Source of the DNA: an uncultured Methanoregula sp.
GTDB taxonomy: Archaea > Halobacteriota > Methanomicrobia > Methanomicrobiales > Methanospirillaceae
Length of the DNA: 64,000 nucleotides
Direction of reading: 5' to 3'
Assembly (NCBI RefSeq): GCF_963678795.1
Contig: NZ_OY787452.1
Location: 682,001 to 746,000, forward strand
Below are positions 8,668-17,559 of the stretch, one piece after another. The notes beneath the pieces are model-generated. The model made no database searches. It saw only the letters and a program-made list of their open reading frames with translations, and had not been told where the DNA came from. Within the stretch, counting starts at the first letter, position 1. Every line of letters begins with the position of its first letter. Position numbers and translations under genes: made by a program.

Positions 8668-9414
8668 TTACCTTCCCTCCAGGCGTACAAGTGCGCTCTC
8701 GGTCCAGACGGTCAGGCGGCCCGCCTGCATGCCCGGAGCAAGGTGCTCGACATTCAGTTGGTCAACAGTGACAACATCTACGCCGGAGAGGTTCCGGGCT
8801 GCGAGCAGCGGCTTCTCCGCGGTAACGATGAGCAGGCTCTTGCGCTGCTTGAACCGGCGACCGCGCATCTTGCCCCTGCCTGCCTTAACCTTCCTGCTGT
8901 CCTTTGAGCGTTCGATGTCATTGTAGACACCTGCGGTGGTCAGTGCAGTGATAACATCCTGCGTGCGAGCAATTGCCTCGAACTTGTCCTCAAGGATAAC
9001 GGGAACTGCACCCTCAAAGAGGTGGCCGCGTCCCTTGACGAGTTCTTCGTTCACGCTTGCAGCAACCGCCGAGCGGAATGCCTTCTGTTTCTCCTTCTGG
9101 TTGATCTCCTTGATTAAGATCTTCGCAACTTTCGGCGGGTGTGCCTCACGACCACCCTTGGCCTGCGGGACCTTGGCGGCACGGGAGCCATTCTTGAGAC
9201 GCGGAACATGTGATGATCCGCGACCGCTTCCCCAGCCAACTGCTGACGAGCGGATGCCTGCGAATGGGTGGGATCCGTGCGGCTGTCTCCGGGTGCTCTG
9301 GAGCGCCATAACTGCCTTCTTGATCAGATCGGGGCGGTACTCTTCGGAGAAGATCTCCGGAAGATCGATACTCTTGGTAACTCCGCCATCCAGTGTTTTA
9401 ACCTGTGCTTTCAT
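8668..9414 (-). CDS. rpl4: 50S ribosomal protein L4 (uL4)
   Basis: 248-residue archaeal uL4 (L4/L1e type). The extended loop reaching the exit tunnel is visible as SSAVGWGSGRGSSHVPRLKNGSRA broken by basic residues, followed by QAKGGREAHPPK. C-terminal DVVTVDQLNVEHLAPGM is typical. Six bp downstream of L3. Confidence 0.96.
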   Translation of the reverse strand: MKAQVKTLDGGVTKSIDLPEIFSEEYRPDLIKKAVMALQSTRRQPHGSHPFAGIRSSAVGWGSGRGSSHVPRLKNGSRAAKVPQAKGGREAHPPKVAKILIKEINQKEKQKAFRSAVAASVNEELVKGRGHLFEGAVPVILEDKFEAIARTQDVITALTTAGVYNDIERSKDSRKVKAGRGKMRGRRFKQRKSLLIVTAEKPLLAARNLSGVDVVTVDQLNVEHLAPGMQAGRLTVWTESALVRLEGR

Positions 9415-9420
9415 CTCTGA

Positions 9421-10434
9421 TCATCCCTGCTTGCTCTGGACGCTCACAAACTGGATTGTCGGCATCCTGACGACATGTTCTCCCACGCGTATTGCCGGGC
9501 GGATACGGATAAGCCGCTTTACTGGGCCGGGAATGGATCCTTTCACCAGCACGTACGGGTTCTTAAGAATGCCGTAGTTGATGAATCCCCCCGCGGGAGT
9601 AATCTCACTGGCATTCTCGCTGAATTTTAAAATCCGTTTGTTGAACTCGGTGCGCTGCTGGAATCCCATCTGACCGATCTGGGGGACCTGCCACCTGACG
9701 TGGTGAGGGTTCCAGGGTCCAAGGGTACCGATGTGGCGTTCTTTGCCACCAACGGAGTGCTTGCGCTTGCGCAGGGCAATACCCCAGCGCTTCACGGCGC
9801 CCTGGGTACCTTTTCCGGTGGTGATTGCGGTGATGTCCGCGTATGCCCCGGTCTGGACAACGTTGTTCAAGGTAACTTCCTTTCCAAGAAGCCCCAGTGC
9901 AAATTCCAGCTGTTTCTTGACATCGGCTCCGCCAACCTTGATCTCCATGAGGTCCGGGACTTTCTTGGGAACCCCGGAGAGGGCTGCAGGCTGCGTATAG
10001 GTGACTGCATGAAGCTCAGCAACGATGCCTGCTGCAACTGCATCCGACAGTTTCTTCCTGGCGGCTTCGCCATCGTAGTCCTTGGGCATGGTGATACGGC
10101 GACCAAGGATGCTGTCGAGCTGATCTGTCCAGACTTCGGTGAGTGCGTGTTTGCCGTAGGTATCTCTGGAGTATGCACGGATTGCAGCGACTTTCATCGA
10201 GGGAACTTCAATAACGGTGACGGGCACCATAATCTCCTTACCCTCGGTAGGGCTGCTCTTGTGGTCATCCACCATGATAACATGCGTCATACCCACTTTA
10301 TATCCGGCAAACCCCTGCAGGATCGGTGCTCCCTCGTAAAGAGGCCACGATTGATATTTCGGGATAGGGCTCTTTGCACGCTTTCTTGGGCTGAATGCAA
10401 GAGAGCCACGGCGTGGTCTGTTAATTTTTGGCAT
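9421..10434 (-). CDS. rpl3: 50S ribosomal protein L3 (uL3), first gene of the operon
   Basis: 337-residue archaeal uL3, which reaches the peptidyl-transferase centre. It begins [20 protein letters not shown]; the core shows [17 protein letters not shown] and [21 protein letters not shown] with the tryptophan-finger region. It is the first gene of the leftward operon in this window; upstream 10435-11000 has no gene, so the operon promoter lies there, possibly as far up as the TATA-like element near 11015-11023. Confidence 0.97.
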   Translation of the reverse strand: MPKINRPRRGSLAFSPRKRAKSPIPKYQSWPLYEGAPILQGFAGYKVGMTHVIMVDDHKSSPTEGKEIMVPVTVIEVPSMKVAAIRAYSRDTYGKHALTEVWTDQLDSILGRRITMPKDYDGEAARKKLSDAVAAGIVAELHAVTYTQPAALSGVPKKVPDLMEIKVGGADVKKQLEFALGLLGKEVTLNNVVQTGAYADITAITTGKGTQGAVKRWGIALRKRKHSVGGKERHIGTLGPWNPHHVRWQVPQIGQMGFQQRTEFNKRILKFSENASEITPAGGFINYGILKNPYVLVKGSIPGPVKRLIRIRPAIRVGEHVVRMPTIQFVSVQSKQG

Positions 10435-10572
10435 GTGTTAAATCAATCCTTTACTGCGTGTAGGTTATTCTCACTTCGACACGAATTTTGATTAATCCGA
10501 GATTGTGTGATAACTTCGCTTGTATCAGAAGCCAACACGCGACACGAGGAATCCATCCCCGGGGTCATGAGC

Positions 10573-10979
10573 CCATGGCTATCCATTCATGGATAACGGT
10601 CACGGGGGACCCTGGATGGTTTCACTCGGTTACGGAAATGCGCATGAGATTGTACTCAGCGCTTGTGCCGGTGTGCACCAGCATTCCTGTCTCGCGAAAG
10701 AAGATCCTGAATTTTGACGCATCCACCTGCTTTTTTGCAGGGGAACAGGCTCGTTGCACGAACGTCGACCCATGCGCCCTAATCAGACCCACTCTGTCAG
10801 CCTGTTGTGACGATTCACAACTCCTTCTCGGGATAACCCTCCTAGTGAAGGGATCCACCAATCGGGGGATACCCACGGCACAACCGTCATCCTTGTGTCT
10901 GGAGGCACGGTTCCGCCGTAAGCAGAAACATCCGCCATACTGATCTTACGATCAGAACAGGGGTTTCGCTATGGATAAC
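10573..10979 (-). ncRNA. Candidate structured RNA or long leader upstream of the L3 operon
   Basis: No credible gene lies in 10435-11099, yet the minus strand folds well. A 10-bp closing helix (one G-U) joins 10970-10979 with 10573-10582. Inside are a CTGATC-GTAA-GATCAG hairpin (GNRA loop, near 10950), a perfect GTTGTGA-ATCG-TCACAAC hairpin (near 10815), CCTGC-A6-GCAGG (near 10735) and further short stems. The orientation is minus because the closing helix becomes C-A mismatched and the GNRA loop is lost on the plus strand. A TATA-like element lies about 40 bp upstream. It may be an independent RNA or a leader of the ribosomal operon. It lacks RNase P and SRP signatures. All structure is by eye. 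Confidence 0.45.
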
Positions 10980-11014
10980 CTCATATCGGCTTCCTTAATT
11001 ATTGCATAAAAGAG

Positions 11015-11023
11015 GATATAAAC
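11015..11023 (-). promoter_or_regulatory. TATA-like element upstream of the RNA candidate and ribosomal operon
   Basis: On the minus strand the sequence reads GTTTATATCCTCTTTTATGC. Initiation about 25 bases downstream would fall near 10990, just before the predicted closing helix of the folded RNA candidate. This is position-based inference; no transcript data are available. Confidence 0.4.
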
Positions 11024-11099
11024 ATATGCCAGATACCGGCACCGGACATGCGACACGATCGGAGATCACATTTCCGGAGTCTGGTATCGTTTCCGGATA

Positions 11100-11504
11100 T
11101 CAGCCGAAATAAATCTCTCCCTGATCGGTTATGTATACTATGACATCTTCGCACATGCACCTGGCTTTGCAACACTGAGGCCGGGATTCGCGTAACCTGT
11201 TGATGAGTGAGATAGTATCATACTTCACTTTGATATTTATCTTTTCAGCCTCACCGAATACGATTGCGGGGACATCGAACAGATCCGTACCGGACGGGAC
11301 GGTACACAGGTGGGTTGCATCGAGTGTATAGAGAAACTCCAGAGTCTCTTTAGCCCTCCGGATATTTTCCATTGCACTCTTTTCGATTGTACAGACATTG
11401 GCTTTTGAAGTGGAGATTATATCAGCGATCTGCTGCTGGGTGAGACCCTGCTTTCGATACCGTAGGACCTCCATCTGGCGTTCGGTGAGCAACCCATCCT
11501 TCAT
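11100..11504 (-). CDS. Tfx family DNA-binding transcriptional regulator
   Basis: 134 residues. The N-terminal helix-turn-helix LTERQMEVLRYRKQGLTQQQ followed by IADIISTSKANVCTIEKSA is the Tfx domain, first described for a Methanothermobacter protein binding the fmdECB (molybdenum formylmethanofuran dehydrogenase) promoter. The C-terminal half has a cysteine cluster (CCKARCMC) that could sense metal or redox state; that is inference. The predicted TATA at 11527-11534 places the start of transcription at about the ATG, so the mRNA is probably leaderless. An imperfect dyad at 11544-11566 sits just upstream. The target here is unknown; mtd lies divergently 430 bp away. Confidence 0.8.
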   Translation of the reverse strand: MKDGLLTERQMEVLRYRKQGLTQQQIADIISTSKANVCTIEKSAMENIRRAKETLEFLYTLDATHLCTVPSGTDLFDVPAIVFGEAEKINIKVKYDTISLINRLRESRPQCCKARCMCEDVIVYITDQGEIYFG

Positions 11505-11543
11505 ACTATCAAATTTTCAATCTGGACTTAAACACTTTTCGTT

Positions 11544-11566
11544 AACTTTCCGGAATTCCTGAAGTT
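11544..11566. promoter_or_regulatory. Imperfect 23-bp dyad upstream of the tfx-like promoter
   Basis: AACTT...GGAATTCC...AAGTT, centred on a perfect GGAATTCC palindrome with outer arms AACTT/AAGTT. It lies about 10 bp upstream of the TATA element (11527-11534, minus strand) of the Tfx-like gene, where archaeal activators and the BRE act. Possible autoregulatory or activator site. Confidence 0.35.
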
Positions 11567-11701
11567 CCAGAGGAGTCCGCGAATCGTCTCAGGGAACAGA
11601 TCAGATCTCCATTTTCACAAAAAAGATTGCTCCATGAGATCCGGCAGGAGAAATGGGAAACAGGATCTGGCCGGTCAGTTCATGCATACCCGCCAGAGTG
11701 A

Positions 11702-11899
11702 TCAAAAATGCTGAATGTACATCTGATTCGCCCGGTTGAGTTCTATCCGGGAACCGCGCGGGTCCGGAAATAAAATGCCGGGATCATCACCGTCAATCAT
11801 TGCAAATTTATGGGATATTACGTTCCTTAAAAGGACAAGGTTTTCCGGATTTTCCGACGAGAGAAGAATTTCAAAATGTTTATATGAATACCGGCTCAT
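11702..11899 (-). CDS. Small hypothetical protein (65 aa), uncertain
   Basis: Reads MSRYSYKHFEILLSSENPENL and ends ELNRANQMYIQHF; composition is protein-like and unlike low-complexity noise, but I recognise no family. The 5' end overlaps the mtd TATA region (11878-11886), which argues against a well-expressed gene. It is the only open frame in the 430-bp tfx-mtd interval; the rest of that interval holds promoters. Confidence 0.3.
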   Translation of the reverse strand: MSRYSYKHFEILLSSENPENLVLLRNVISHKFAMIDGDDPGILFPDPRGSRIELNRANQMYIQHF

Positions 11900-11929
11900 A
11901 ATACCATGTCATAAAAAATATCGAGGTGA
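11878..11929 (+). promoter_or_regulatory. mtd promoter and ribosome-binding site
   Basis: TTTATAT at 11879-11885 is a TATA box, placing initiation near 11910. GAGGTGA at 11923-11929 is a strong ribosome-binding site five bases before the mtd ATG at 11935. Confidence 0.7.
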
Positions 11930-11934
11930 ATTAG

Positions 11935-12774
11935 ATGGTTGTTAAAGTAGGCGTTGCAAAACTCGGCAACATTGCAAGTGGTGTAATGGCAGAGCTGCTC
12001 CTCGACGAGAGAGCAGACCGTGAAGACATGCAGACATTCATGGCGACCAGCGGTACAAAACTCGAGCCGGCAGATGTCGACCGTGTGGTTTCCAACTTGA
12101 AGGCATACAAGCCGGACTTCTGTATTGTAGTCTCCCCCAACGGGGTTCTCCCCGGCCCGACCGGTGCCCGCGAACAGCTCGCTGCAGCAGGTATCCCGGT
12201 TGTTATCATTACCGATGATGTAACCACAAAGAAGGAGTGGGAAGGCGTCAAGGCAAGCAAGTTCGGATACATCATCATGAAGGCAGACTCCATGATCGGT
12301 GCCCGCCGCGAGTTCCTCGACCCCGTTGAAATGTCCGACTACAACGGTAACCTCGTCAAAGTCCTGGCACTTACCGGTGCATTCCGCAAGCTGCAGGTTG
12401 CTCTTGACAAGGTCATCGACCAGGTAAAGGCTGGAAAGAGCGGAGACGCAATCGAGCTCCCGAAGATCATCATGACCACCGACAAGGCTGTTGATGGTGA
12501 ATTCACGAACCCCTTCGCACTTGCAAAGGCACGCGCTGCCCATGAGATCGCAATCGCTGTTGCAGGTCAGAACGTCAAGGGCTGCTTCATGACCAAGGAA
12601 TGGGAGAAATACATCCCGATCGTTGCAAGCGCCCACGAAATGATGAGAGCAGCAGCAATTCTCTGTGACGAAGCCCGCGAGCTTGAGAAGGCAGGGGACA
12701 GCATCCTGCGCCAGGCCCACAAGAAGGATGGCACGCTCGTCCGCAAGACCAAACTCGTTGCAAAATTCGAGTAA
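11935..12774 (+). CDS. mtd: F420-dependent methylenetetrahydromethanopterin dehydrogenase
   Basis: 279 residues, full length. Mtd catalyses reversible reduction of methenyl-H4MPT to methylene-H4MPT with reduced F420, the fourth step of CO2-to-methane reduction, in the cytoplasm. The start [20 protein letters not shown] and the segments [16 protein letters not shown] and [18 protein letters not shown] are characteristic of this family, which has no bacterial relatives. A monocistronic unit: its own promoter upstream, a convergent GalT-like gene 15 bp downstream. Codon use is strongly biased (GAC, AAG, CTC), as expected of a highly expressed gene. F420H2 is supplied by Frh, encoded at 56362-60017. 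Confidence 0.97.
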   Translation: MVVKVGVAKLGNIASGVMAELLLDERADREDMQTFMATSGTKLEPADVDRVVSNLKAYKPDFCIVVSPNGVLPGPTGAREQLAAAGIPVVIITDDVTTKKEWEGVKASKFGYIIMKADSMIGARREFLDPVEMSDYNGNLVKVLALTGAFRKLQVALDKVIDQVKAGKSGDAIELPKIIMTTDKAVDGEFTNPFALAKARAAHEIAIAVAGQNVKGCFMTKEWEKYIPIVASAHEMMRAAAILCDEARELEKAGDSILRQAHKKDGTLVRKTKLVAKFE

Positions 12775-12789
12775 ATCTTTTTATTTTTT

Positions 12790-13710
12790 CTATTTTTTGT
12801 AAAAGTTCCCAAGATCTTCAGGAAGCGTCATTATTACAGGTTCCAGATGGAGCCGTTCCATGAATGCAGAATCACTCGTGGAAGCAGGATTGGGATTGAT
12901 CCGTGAGATCATGGAGCAGAACGCCCGGAATCCATGATCGTTACCGCGCCTGTCAAAAAAAATGGACATATTGAACGCATATGTCCCAAGCCTGCGATAT
13001 AATGAGAGGATTTCCAGTATTCCTTTTGCCAGTACATCGATATAATTCTCAAAATCCTCAAGTGCTGCGATGGGCAATATGCCCCGCACTTCCCGCTCAC
13101 CGACAGGCACTGCATGGGCAGACCAGACGATCTCTTCACCGAATAAATAACGATCTGATACCTTCTCTTCCTCACAGACCGCATCCCAGTAGATCTTTCC
13201 ATGCTGATCACGATACTTGCGGCTCGCACAAAGGTACCGTTCAAGGATCTGGGAGGGGCGGGAATCCGAAAGCCCCTGCATGTGCGGGTGGAGGAGACTT
13301 GCACCGGCGGAAGGAAGAAAATTCCAGTTGATGCTGGCGTAGCCCTTTCCCGGAAGGAGGGCCTTTGTCTGACCATGAAGAGCATCGATAATCTGCCGGC
13401 GGGAAAACTCCTGGACAAAATGCTCTTTGGTGATCACCGTAACCACGTGGCCTTCTCCAAACGGGTAAAGATTCGGAAATGTGACGCTCTCACCAATAAG
13501 GATCCTCTTCCCGTTGGGGAAAGCAGGAGTGACTTCAAATACGGCATCCCGACAGAATGGGCAGCCTTCAGACTGGACCGGAACATGCAACGTCTGGTCA
13601 ATGTTCCGCCCGAGCCGCTCCGGACTGATCCTGCACCGGAGCCCGGTCAGGTGTTCTGTTCGGTATTGCAGGATACCTTTGGGAGTCGCGATTTCAGTGA
13701 CCGAAAACAT
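12790..13710 (-). CDS. GalT-like HIT-family nucleotidyltransferase (UDP-hexose synthesis)
   Basis: 306 residues, resembling galactose-1-phosphate uridylyltransferase. A zinc-type Cys50/Cys53 pair (CPFC), NLYPFGEGHVVTVITKEH in the middle and the active-site HPHMQ at 141-145 (nucleotidylated histidine is the second His) are visible. The HxHxQ motif is the transferase signature of the GalT branch of the HIT superfamily. Archaeal GalT-like proteins vary in specificity, so whether it moves UMP between UDP-glucose and galactose-1-phosphate or uses another sugar phosphate cannot be told. Convergent with mtd; mer follows 168 bp upstream on the same strand. Confidence 0.8.
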   Translation of the reverse strand: MFSVTEIATPKGILQYRTEHLTGLRCRISPERLGRNIDQTLHVPVQSEGCPFCRDAVFEVTPAFPNGKRILIGESVTFPNLYPFGEGHVVTVITKEHFVQEFSRRQIIDALHGQTKALLPGKGYASINWNFLPSAGASLLHPHMQGLSDSRPSQILERYLCASRKYRDQHGKIYWDAVCEEEKVSDRYLFGEEIVWSAHAVPVGEREVRGILPIAALEDFENYIDVLAKGILEILSLYRRLGTYAFNMSIFFDRRGNDHGFRAFCSMISRINPNPASTSDSAFMERLHLEPVIMTLPEDLGNFYKK

Positions 13711-13878
13711 GTCTCTTCAGGATAATATTGTCCAGCAGGATAACATAGTCGTTTGCACGCAATACCCGGGTGAGTATTGAATCCTGAACATGAAGATATG
13801 AAAAAACGGATTTTTTCAAAAATATCTGACAGGGATGATCTGTATTCTGTATCACCCCTGCAGGTATTGGTTCCGCAC

Positions 13879-14865
13879 TTATACGACGTATTTGCCGAGC
13901 AGGCGGATGGATGTGGTCATGTCGGGACCGAGTGGTGAGCCGAAGATGATCTGGGTCACACCGGCCTTGGTGAGATCCTCGCACTTCTGCTTGACCATCT
14001 CAGGGGTTCCTGCAATGGTGAAGGCATCGATCTCTTTGTCTCCGACGAGTTCTCCGACAGTCTTGAAGTCGAACTTTGAAAGTGCTGCCTTGATCTTGGC
14101 AACATTGTTCAGGTCGAGGCCGTGGCGGGTCAGGAGGTCGGGCGGGGAGCCGGCTGCAATGAATGCTGCAACAATCTTTGCAGAGTTGCGTGCCTTCTTC
14201 TCGCTCCGGTCAATGGACATTGCGGTGTATGCACCGATATCAAAGTTCTTCTTGCCCACCTTGTCGCAGGCTGCTTTGATGATCGGGATTGCAATGGCGA
14301 AGTCCTTGGGGTTGGATGCGTTGATGAGTGCACCGTCACCGATTCTTCCGGCGAGCTCAAGGACCTTGGGGCCCTGTGCACCAACATAGACCGGGATTCC
14401 CTTCTTTCCGGGGAGGGTAACACCGGTCAGCTTTGCACCGTCGTAGTCGAAGAACTTCATGCCGGACTTCTTGATTTCCTCACCGGCAACGAGCTTGCGG
14501 ATCTGGACGATAGCTTCTTCAAGCCGTCCGACCGGCTTCTCGGGGTTGATTGCCAGCTTCGGGAGGGTGGAGAGGTCGCCCGGTCCGATACCGAGGACTG
14601 CACGTCCGTCAGAGATCTCGTTCAGTGTGCAGGCAAAGGATGCCATTGCAGCGGGCGTGTCAGTGAAGGAGTTCATGATACCCGGACCCATCTTCAGGGT
14701 CGTGGTTGCCTGCGCAATGGCGGCAAGGGTGGGGTAGCAGTGGCGGTTGTTGTAGTGGTTAGTGATCCATGCAAAATCTATGTCTTTGGATTCAGCAAGT
14801 TTACAGAAGTTAACAACTTGCTTTACGTTGACATTTCCAGGTACGAATTCAATTCCATATGTCAA
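13879..14865 (-). CDS. mer: 5,10-methylenetetrahydromethanopterin reductase (F420-dependent)
   Basis: 328 residues, full-length Mer of the bacterial luciferase-like TIM-barrel family. It reduces methylene-H4MPT to methyl-H4MPT with F420H2, the step after Mtd. Visible: YGIEFVPGNVNVKQVVNFCK, WITNHYNNRHCYPTLAAIA, GRAVLGIGPGDLSTLP and PVYVGAQGPKVLELAGRIGDG. The start is a TTG at 14865, seven bases after a TGAGGTGA ribosome-binding site (14873-14880); the nearby in-sequence ATG is out of frame. A TATA box ATTTAAATA lies at 14901-14909 (minus strand), predicting a very short leader. Confidence 0.97.
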   Translation of the reverse strand: MTYGIEFVPGNVNVKQVVNFCKLAESKDIDFAWITNHYNNRHCYPTLAAIAQATTTLKMGPGIMNSFTDTPAAMASFACTLNEISDGRAVLGIGPGDLSTLPKLAINPEKPVGRLEEAIVQIRKLVAGEEIKKSGMKFFDYDGAKLTGVTLPGKKGIPVYVGAQGPKVLELAGRIGDGALINASNPKDFAIAIPIIKAACDKVGKKNFDIGAYTAMSIDRSEKKARNSAKIVAAFIAAGSPPDLLTRHGLDLNNVAKIKAALSKFDFKTVGELVGDKEIDAFTIAGTPEMVKQKCEDLTKAGVTQIIFGSPLGPDMTTSIRLLGKYVV

Positions 14866-15219
14866 GGCTTGTTCACCTCATTGAGTATTACCGTACACGC
14901 ATTTAAATAAATTATGATTTTATGCTGGCCACCGGACGCGATCTCTTCCAAAAAGGCTCAATTTGGGATTTGTCTGGCATAAAATCAGAGATATTGACGA
15001 TTAAGCGGAAGGGAACGCAGGATGATCTGACTCTTTAAAGCGCCGTTTGAGGTTTCCGGCAGCTGAAACAGAAGATCCTGCACGTGCTGCAATGAACACA
15101 TTTTTTTTTTACGGAGACAATGATCCTATAAGATATTGAACTTCGACACGGAATTATATTCCAGTGTTATTGTATCTCATAACTGACCATGGACTCGATC
15201 GGTTTAACGGACTGACCAT
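14866..15219. other. Intergenic region between divergent mer and FtsZ-like gene
   Basis: No gene seen. It holds the mer promoter (TATA 14901-14909), a T10 run near 15101-15110, and GGAATTATATTCC at 15151-15163, a perfect 13-bp dyad that also looks like the TATA element for the plus-strand FtsZ-like gene. Confidence 0.6.
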
Positions 15220-17559
15220 ATGCGAATAGTGGCGATTGGACTGGGGGGAGCGGGATCCAGAATTGTCGACCGGCTCTATGCAACTGACCGGAAGAGCAGC
15301 AAGATCGCATGTGTTCAGGGACTTGCCATCGATGTCGACGAAGAAAATCTCAAAACTCTTGAAAACCTGCCCGATTCTGCCAAGTTGTATTTCCCTCCGC
15401 TCGATCCGCAGATTGAGGCCGGCCGCGTTTCTGAAGGCCCGACCGCTGCAATTGATGTCAGTGAAATTATCGCTAAAATCCAGAACTTTGAATCCGGAGA
15501 AACCGATGCCATCTTCGTCTGCCTGGGTCTGGGCGGATCCATGACTGATGTTGCACCGCATGTCATTTCCAGACTCAGATCTGAAATTTCTGAACCGATC
15601 TTCGGGCTTGTCACCCTTCCCTGTCTTGCTGAAGGAGAGAGACGATCCTCAAAGGCGGCAGATGGCATAGATATGCTCGCACCACTCCTTGACGGCATGA
15701 TCCTCTTCGACAACGAGACGTGGTATAAAAAGACGGCAGCATTGAAAGAGAAGATACTGAATCGCGAGAAAGGGTTTGCAGAAAGGCTCGGCTTCGGGAA
15801 ACATGAGCCGGAACTGTCACCGCAACTGGTCACCTACCGTCTCCTGAATGACTCCATTGTCCGAAGGATCAGCCTCATTCTCAGGGCCGGGGAGTTCAGG
15901 GCCGATGGAGGCATTGATCTCGCGGAGGTTGTACTGGATTCCGGCGAAGTCCTCAATACCATGAAGGGTATGGGTTTTATCACTATCGGATATGCAGTGG
16001 ACCATATCCCGCAGAACCCGCTCGGCTTTCTCAGCCAGTTGCGACCGAAAGGGATCTTTGATGAAGAGAATAAAAAGAAGGCCTCAAGGATCGTCGACCT
16101 TGCCAAACAGGCGATCTATAACGAGATCTCGACTCCCTGCGATATGACGAGCGCACATAAGGCACTCATCCTTGTAGCGGGCCCGACACACGAACTGTCC
16201 ATGATGGGATTTATGACCGTCAGGAAATGGATCGACCGGAGCATTGCAGGCCTTGAGACCCGGTCCGGCGATTATCCCGTTGTGAATACAAAGAATGTCG
16301 CAATCATCATCATGCTCACAGGTCTTGAAAATATCCCCAGGGTCGGGGAACTTAATGAGATACGGGAACATTACCGGCACCCATCCTTAAGAGGGGTTTC
16401 TGATAGTGCTGCAGATGAAGGAGATCTCATTCATTCTTCCCGGATCCGGGGAAATATATCAGATGAAAAGATTGTTCTTCCTCAAAAAATGCCGCGGAGT
16501 AAAACTGATGCCCCGTTTGCATCAGATACAGCTGCTCCAAAATCAACCCGGGAGAGAGAGACACCCCCGCAGAAAAGAGCACTGAATCCTGCACAAAATA
16601 CCATTCCTGAAATCCCTCCGGCGGAAAAACCGATCATCAACACGGGTTTACAGCAGACACAGGCAAAACCTGTTGCCTTATCACGGGATATAGCAGAAAA
16701 TACGGTGCCGAAAAGGCTTGTTCCCACCGCAACGCATACGCGTCCAATTATTACCCAACAGACCCAGAATCCGATACAGCACAGGGAAGATACCAGCCAT
16801 TTCAAACCTGCAAAAAGTACGGCTCCATCACCCCCGGTGAAACGGGATCTTCCCCCACCGATCGATGGTGGCAGATCCTCCTTGCGTCTTCCGGCAGATG
16901 CCCGGGAGACATCACCCAAAGAAACCCCACGGCAAAAAGTCGAACGCGAACTGGAACGGCAGCGTATCATGTCAACTCCGGAGCGCATTAAAACGAGCGA
17001 TTATGACGCGGCATCTCATCGGCAGTCACCACCCACGGCGATAAAAACCCAGCAGGTATTATCTCATACTCCTCCGGGAAAAGAGAGGAGAAACCCATTT
17101 ACTTCAGTTGAAGCTTCCGGACCGGAAAGATCATCTGAGAATAAGACCGTGATTATTACGAGGAAAAAAGCCGCATCACCCATCCCCCAGGTTCCGGAAC
17201 CCGCTCCGGTCGCCAGGCAGGAGAAGTATATCCCGGCTGATGAGCCGGTTCCTGATGAGACACTGCCCGAAGAATACAGGCCTGAAAGCAAACCTGACGG
17301 GGATGCAATATCTCTTAAAGATCCTTCGTTCAGGGCAAAAGACCGGATTTTTGAAGGAAAAACCGTCAAGAAAGGGTTCGTTCCCCTGCCCCGGGACTCT
17401 GCACTTCTCAAAGGTAACCTGCATCTCGGTAAAAAGACCCATCTGATCACCGGTCCTGAACCAAAACCGGATCAAGCAGAACAGATACAGGACGATGCAG
17501 AGTCCCGGAAAAAACAGGAGAAATCAATAAAAAAGAAGGATGATATCTCCTGGATCTGA
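15220..17559 (+). CDS. FtsZ/CetZ-superfamily GTPase-like protein with long disordered C-terminal tail
   Basis: 779 residues. The N-terminal 385 or so form a tubulin/FtsZ-type core: MRIVAIGLGGAGSRIVDRLY (first nucleotide loop), NDSIVRRISLILRAGEF, and near residue 230 GIDLAEVVLDSGEV followed by MKGMGFITIGYA, matching the T7 synergy loop. The glycine-rich T4 signature, GGGTGTG in classical FtsZ, reads GLGGSMTD at 103-110, so binding may be altered. From about 390 to the end the sequence is Pro/Lys/Arg/Ser/Thr-rich with no predicted fold, ending KKQEKSIKKKDDISWI. Classical FtsZ has a tail of under 80 residues. Probably a cytoskeletal or membrane-associated polymer; a nonpolymerising regulator is also possible. 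Not recognised as FtsZ1, FtsZ2 or canonical CetZ. Confidence 0.75.
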   Translation: MRIVAIGLGGAGSRIVDRLYATDRKSSKIACVQGLAIDVDEENLKTLENLPDSAKLYFPPLDPQIEAGRVSEGPTAAIDVSEIIAKIQNFESGETDAIFVCLGLGGSMTDVAPHVISRLRSEISEPIFGLVTLPCLAEGERRSSKAADGIDMLAPLLDGMILFDNETWYKKTAALKEKILNREKGFAERLGFGKHEPELSPQLVTYRLLNDSIVRRISLILRAGEFRADGGIDLAEVVLDSGEVLNTMKGMGFITIGYAVDHIPQNPLGFLSQLRPKGIFDEENKKKASRIVDLAKQAIYNEISTPCDMTSAHKALILVAGPTHELSMMGFMTVRKWIDRSIAGLETRSGDYPVVNTKNVAIIIMLTGLENIPRVGELNEIREHYRHPSLRGVSDSAADEGDLIHSSRIRGNISDEKIVLPQKMPRSKTDAPFASDTAAPKSTRERETPPQKRALNPAQNTIPEIPPAEKPIINTGLQQTQAKPVALSRDIAENTVPKRLVPTATHTRPIITQQTQNPIQHREDTSHFKPAKSTAPSPPVKRDLPPPIDGGRSSLRLPADARETSPKETPRQKVERELERQRIMSTPERIKTSDYDAASHRQSPPTAIKTQQVLSHTPPGKERRNPFTSVEASGPERSSENKTVIITRKKAASPIPQVPEPAPVARQEKYIPADEPVPDETLPEEYRPESKPDGDAISLKDPSFRAKDRIFEGKTVKKGFVPLPRDSALLKGNLHLGKKTHLITGPEPKPDQAEQIQDDAESRKKQEKSIKKKDDISWI

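Noticed and set aside
10488..10943. 151-codon plus-strand frame and an 84-codon minus-strand frame (10622-10876) upstream of L3
   Set aside because: Codon use (many AGG/AGA) is unlike neighbours, no family is recognisable, and the DNA folds as structured RNA on the minus strand.
10500..10990. RNase P RNA
   Set aside because: The conserved GAGGAAAGUCC-like and CAGAAA..GCUUA-like blocks were not found on either strand.
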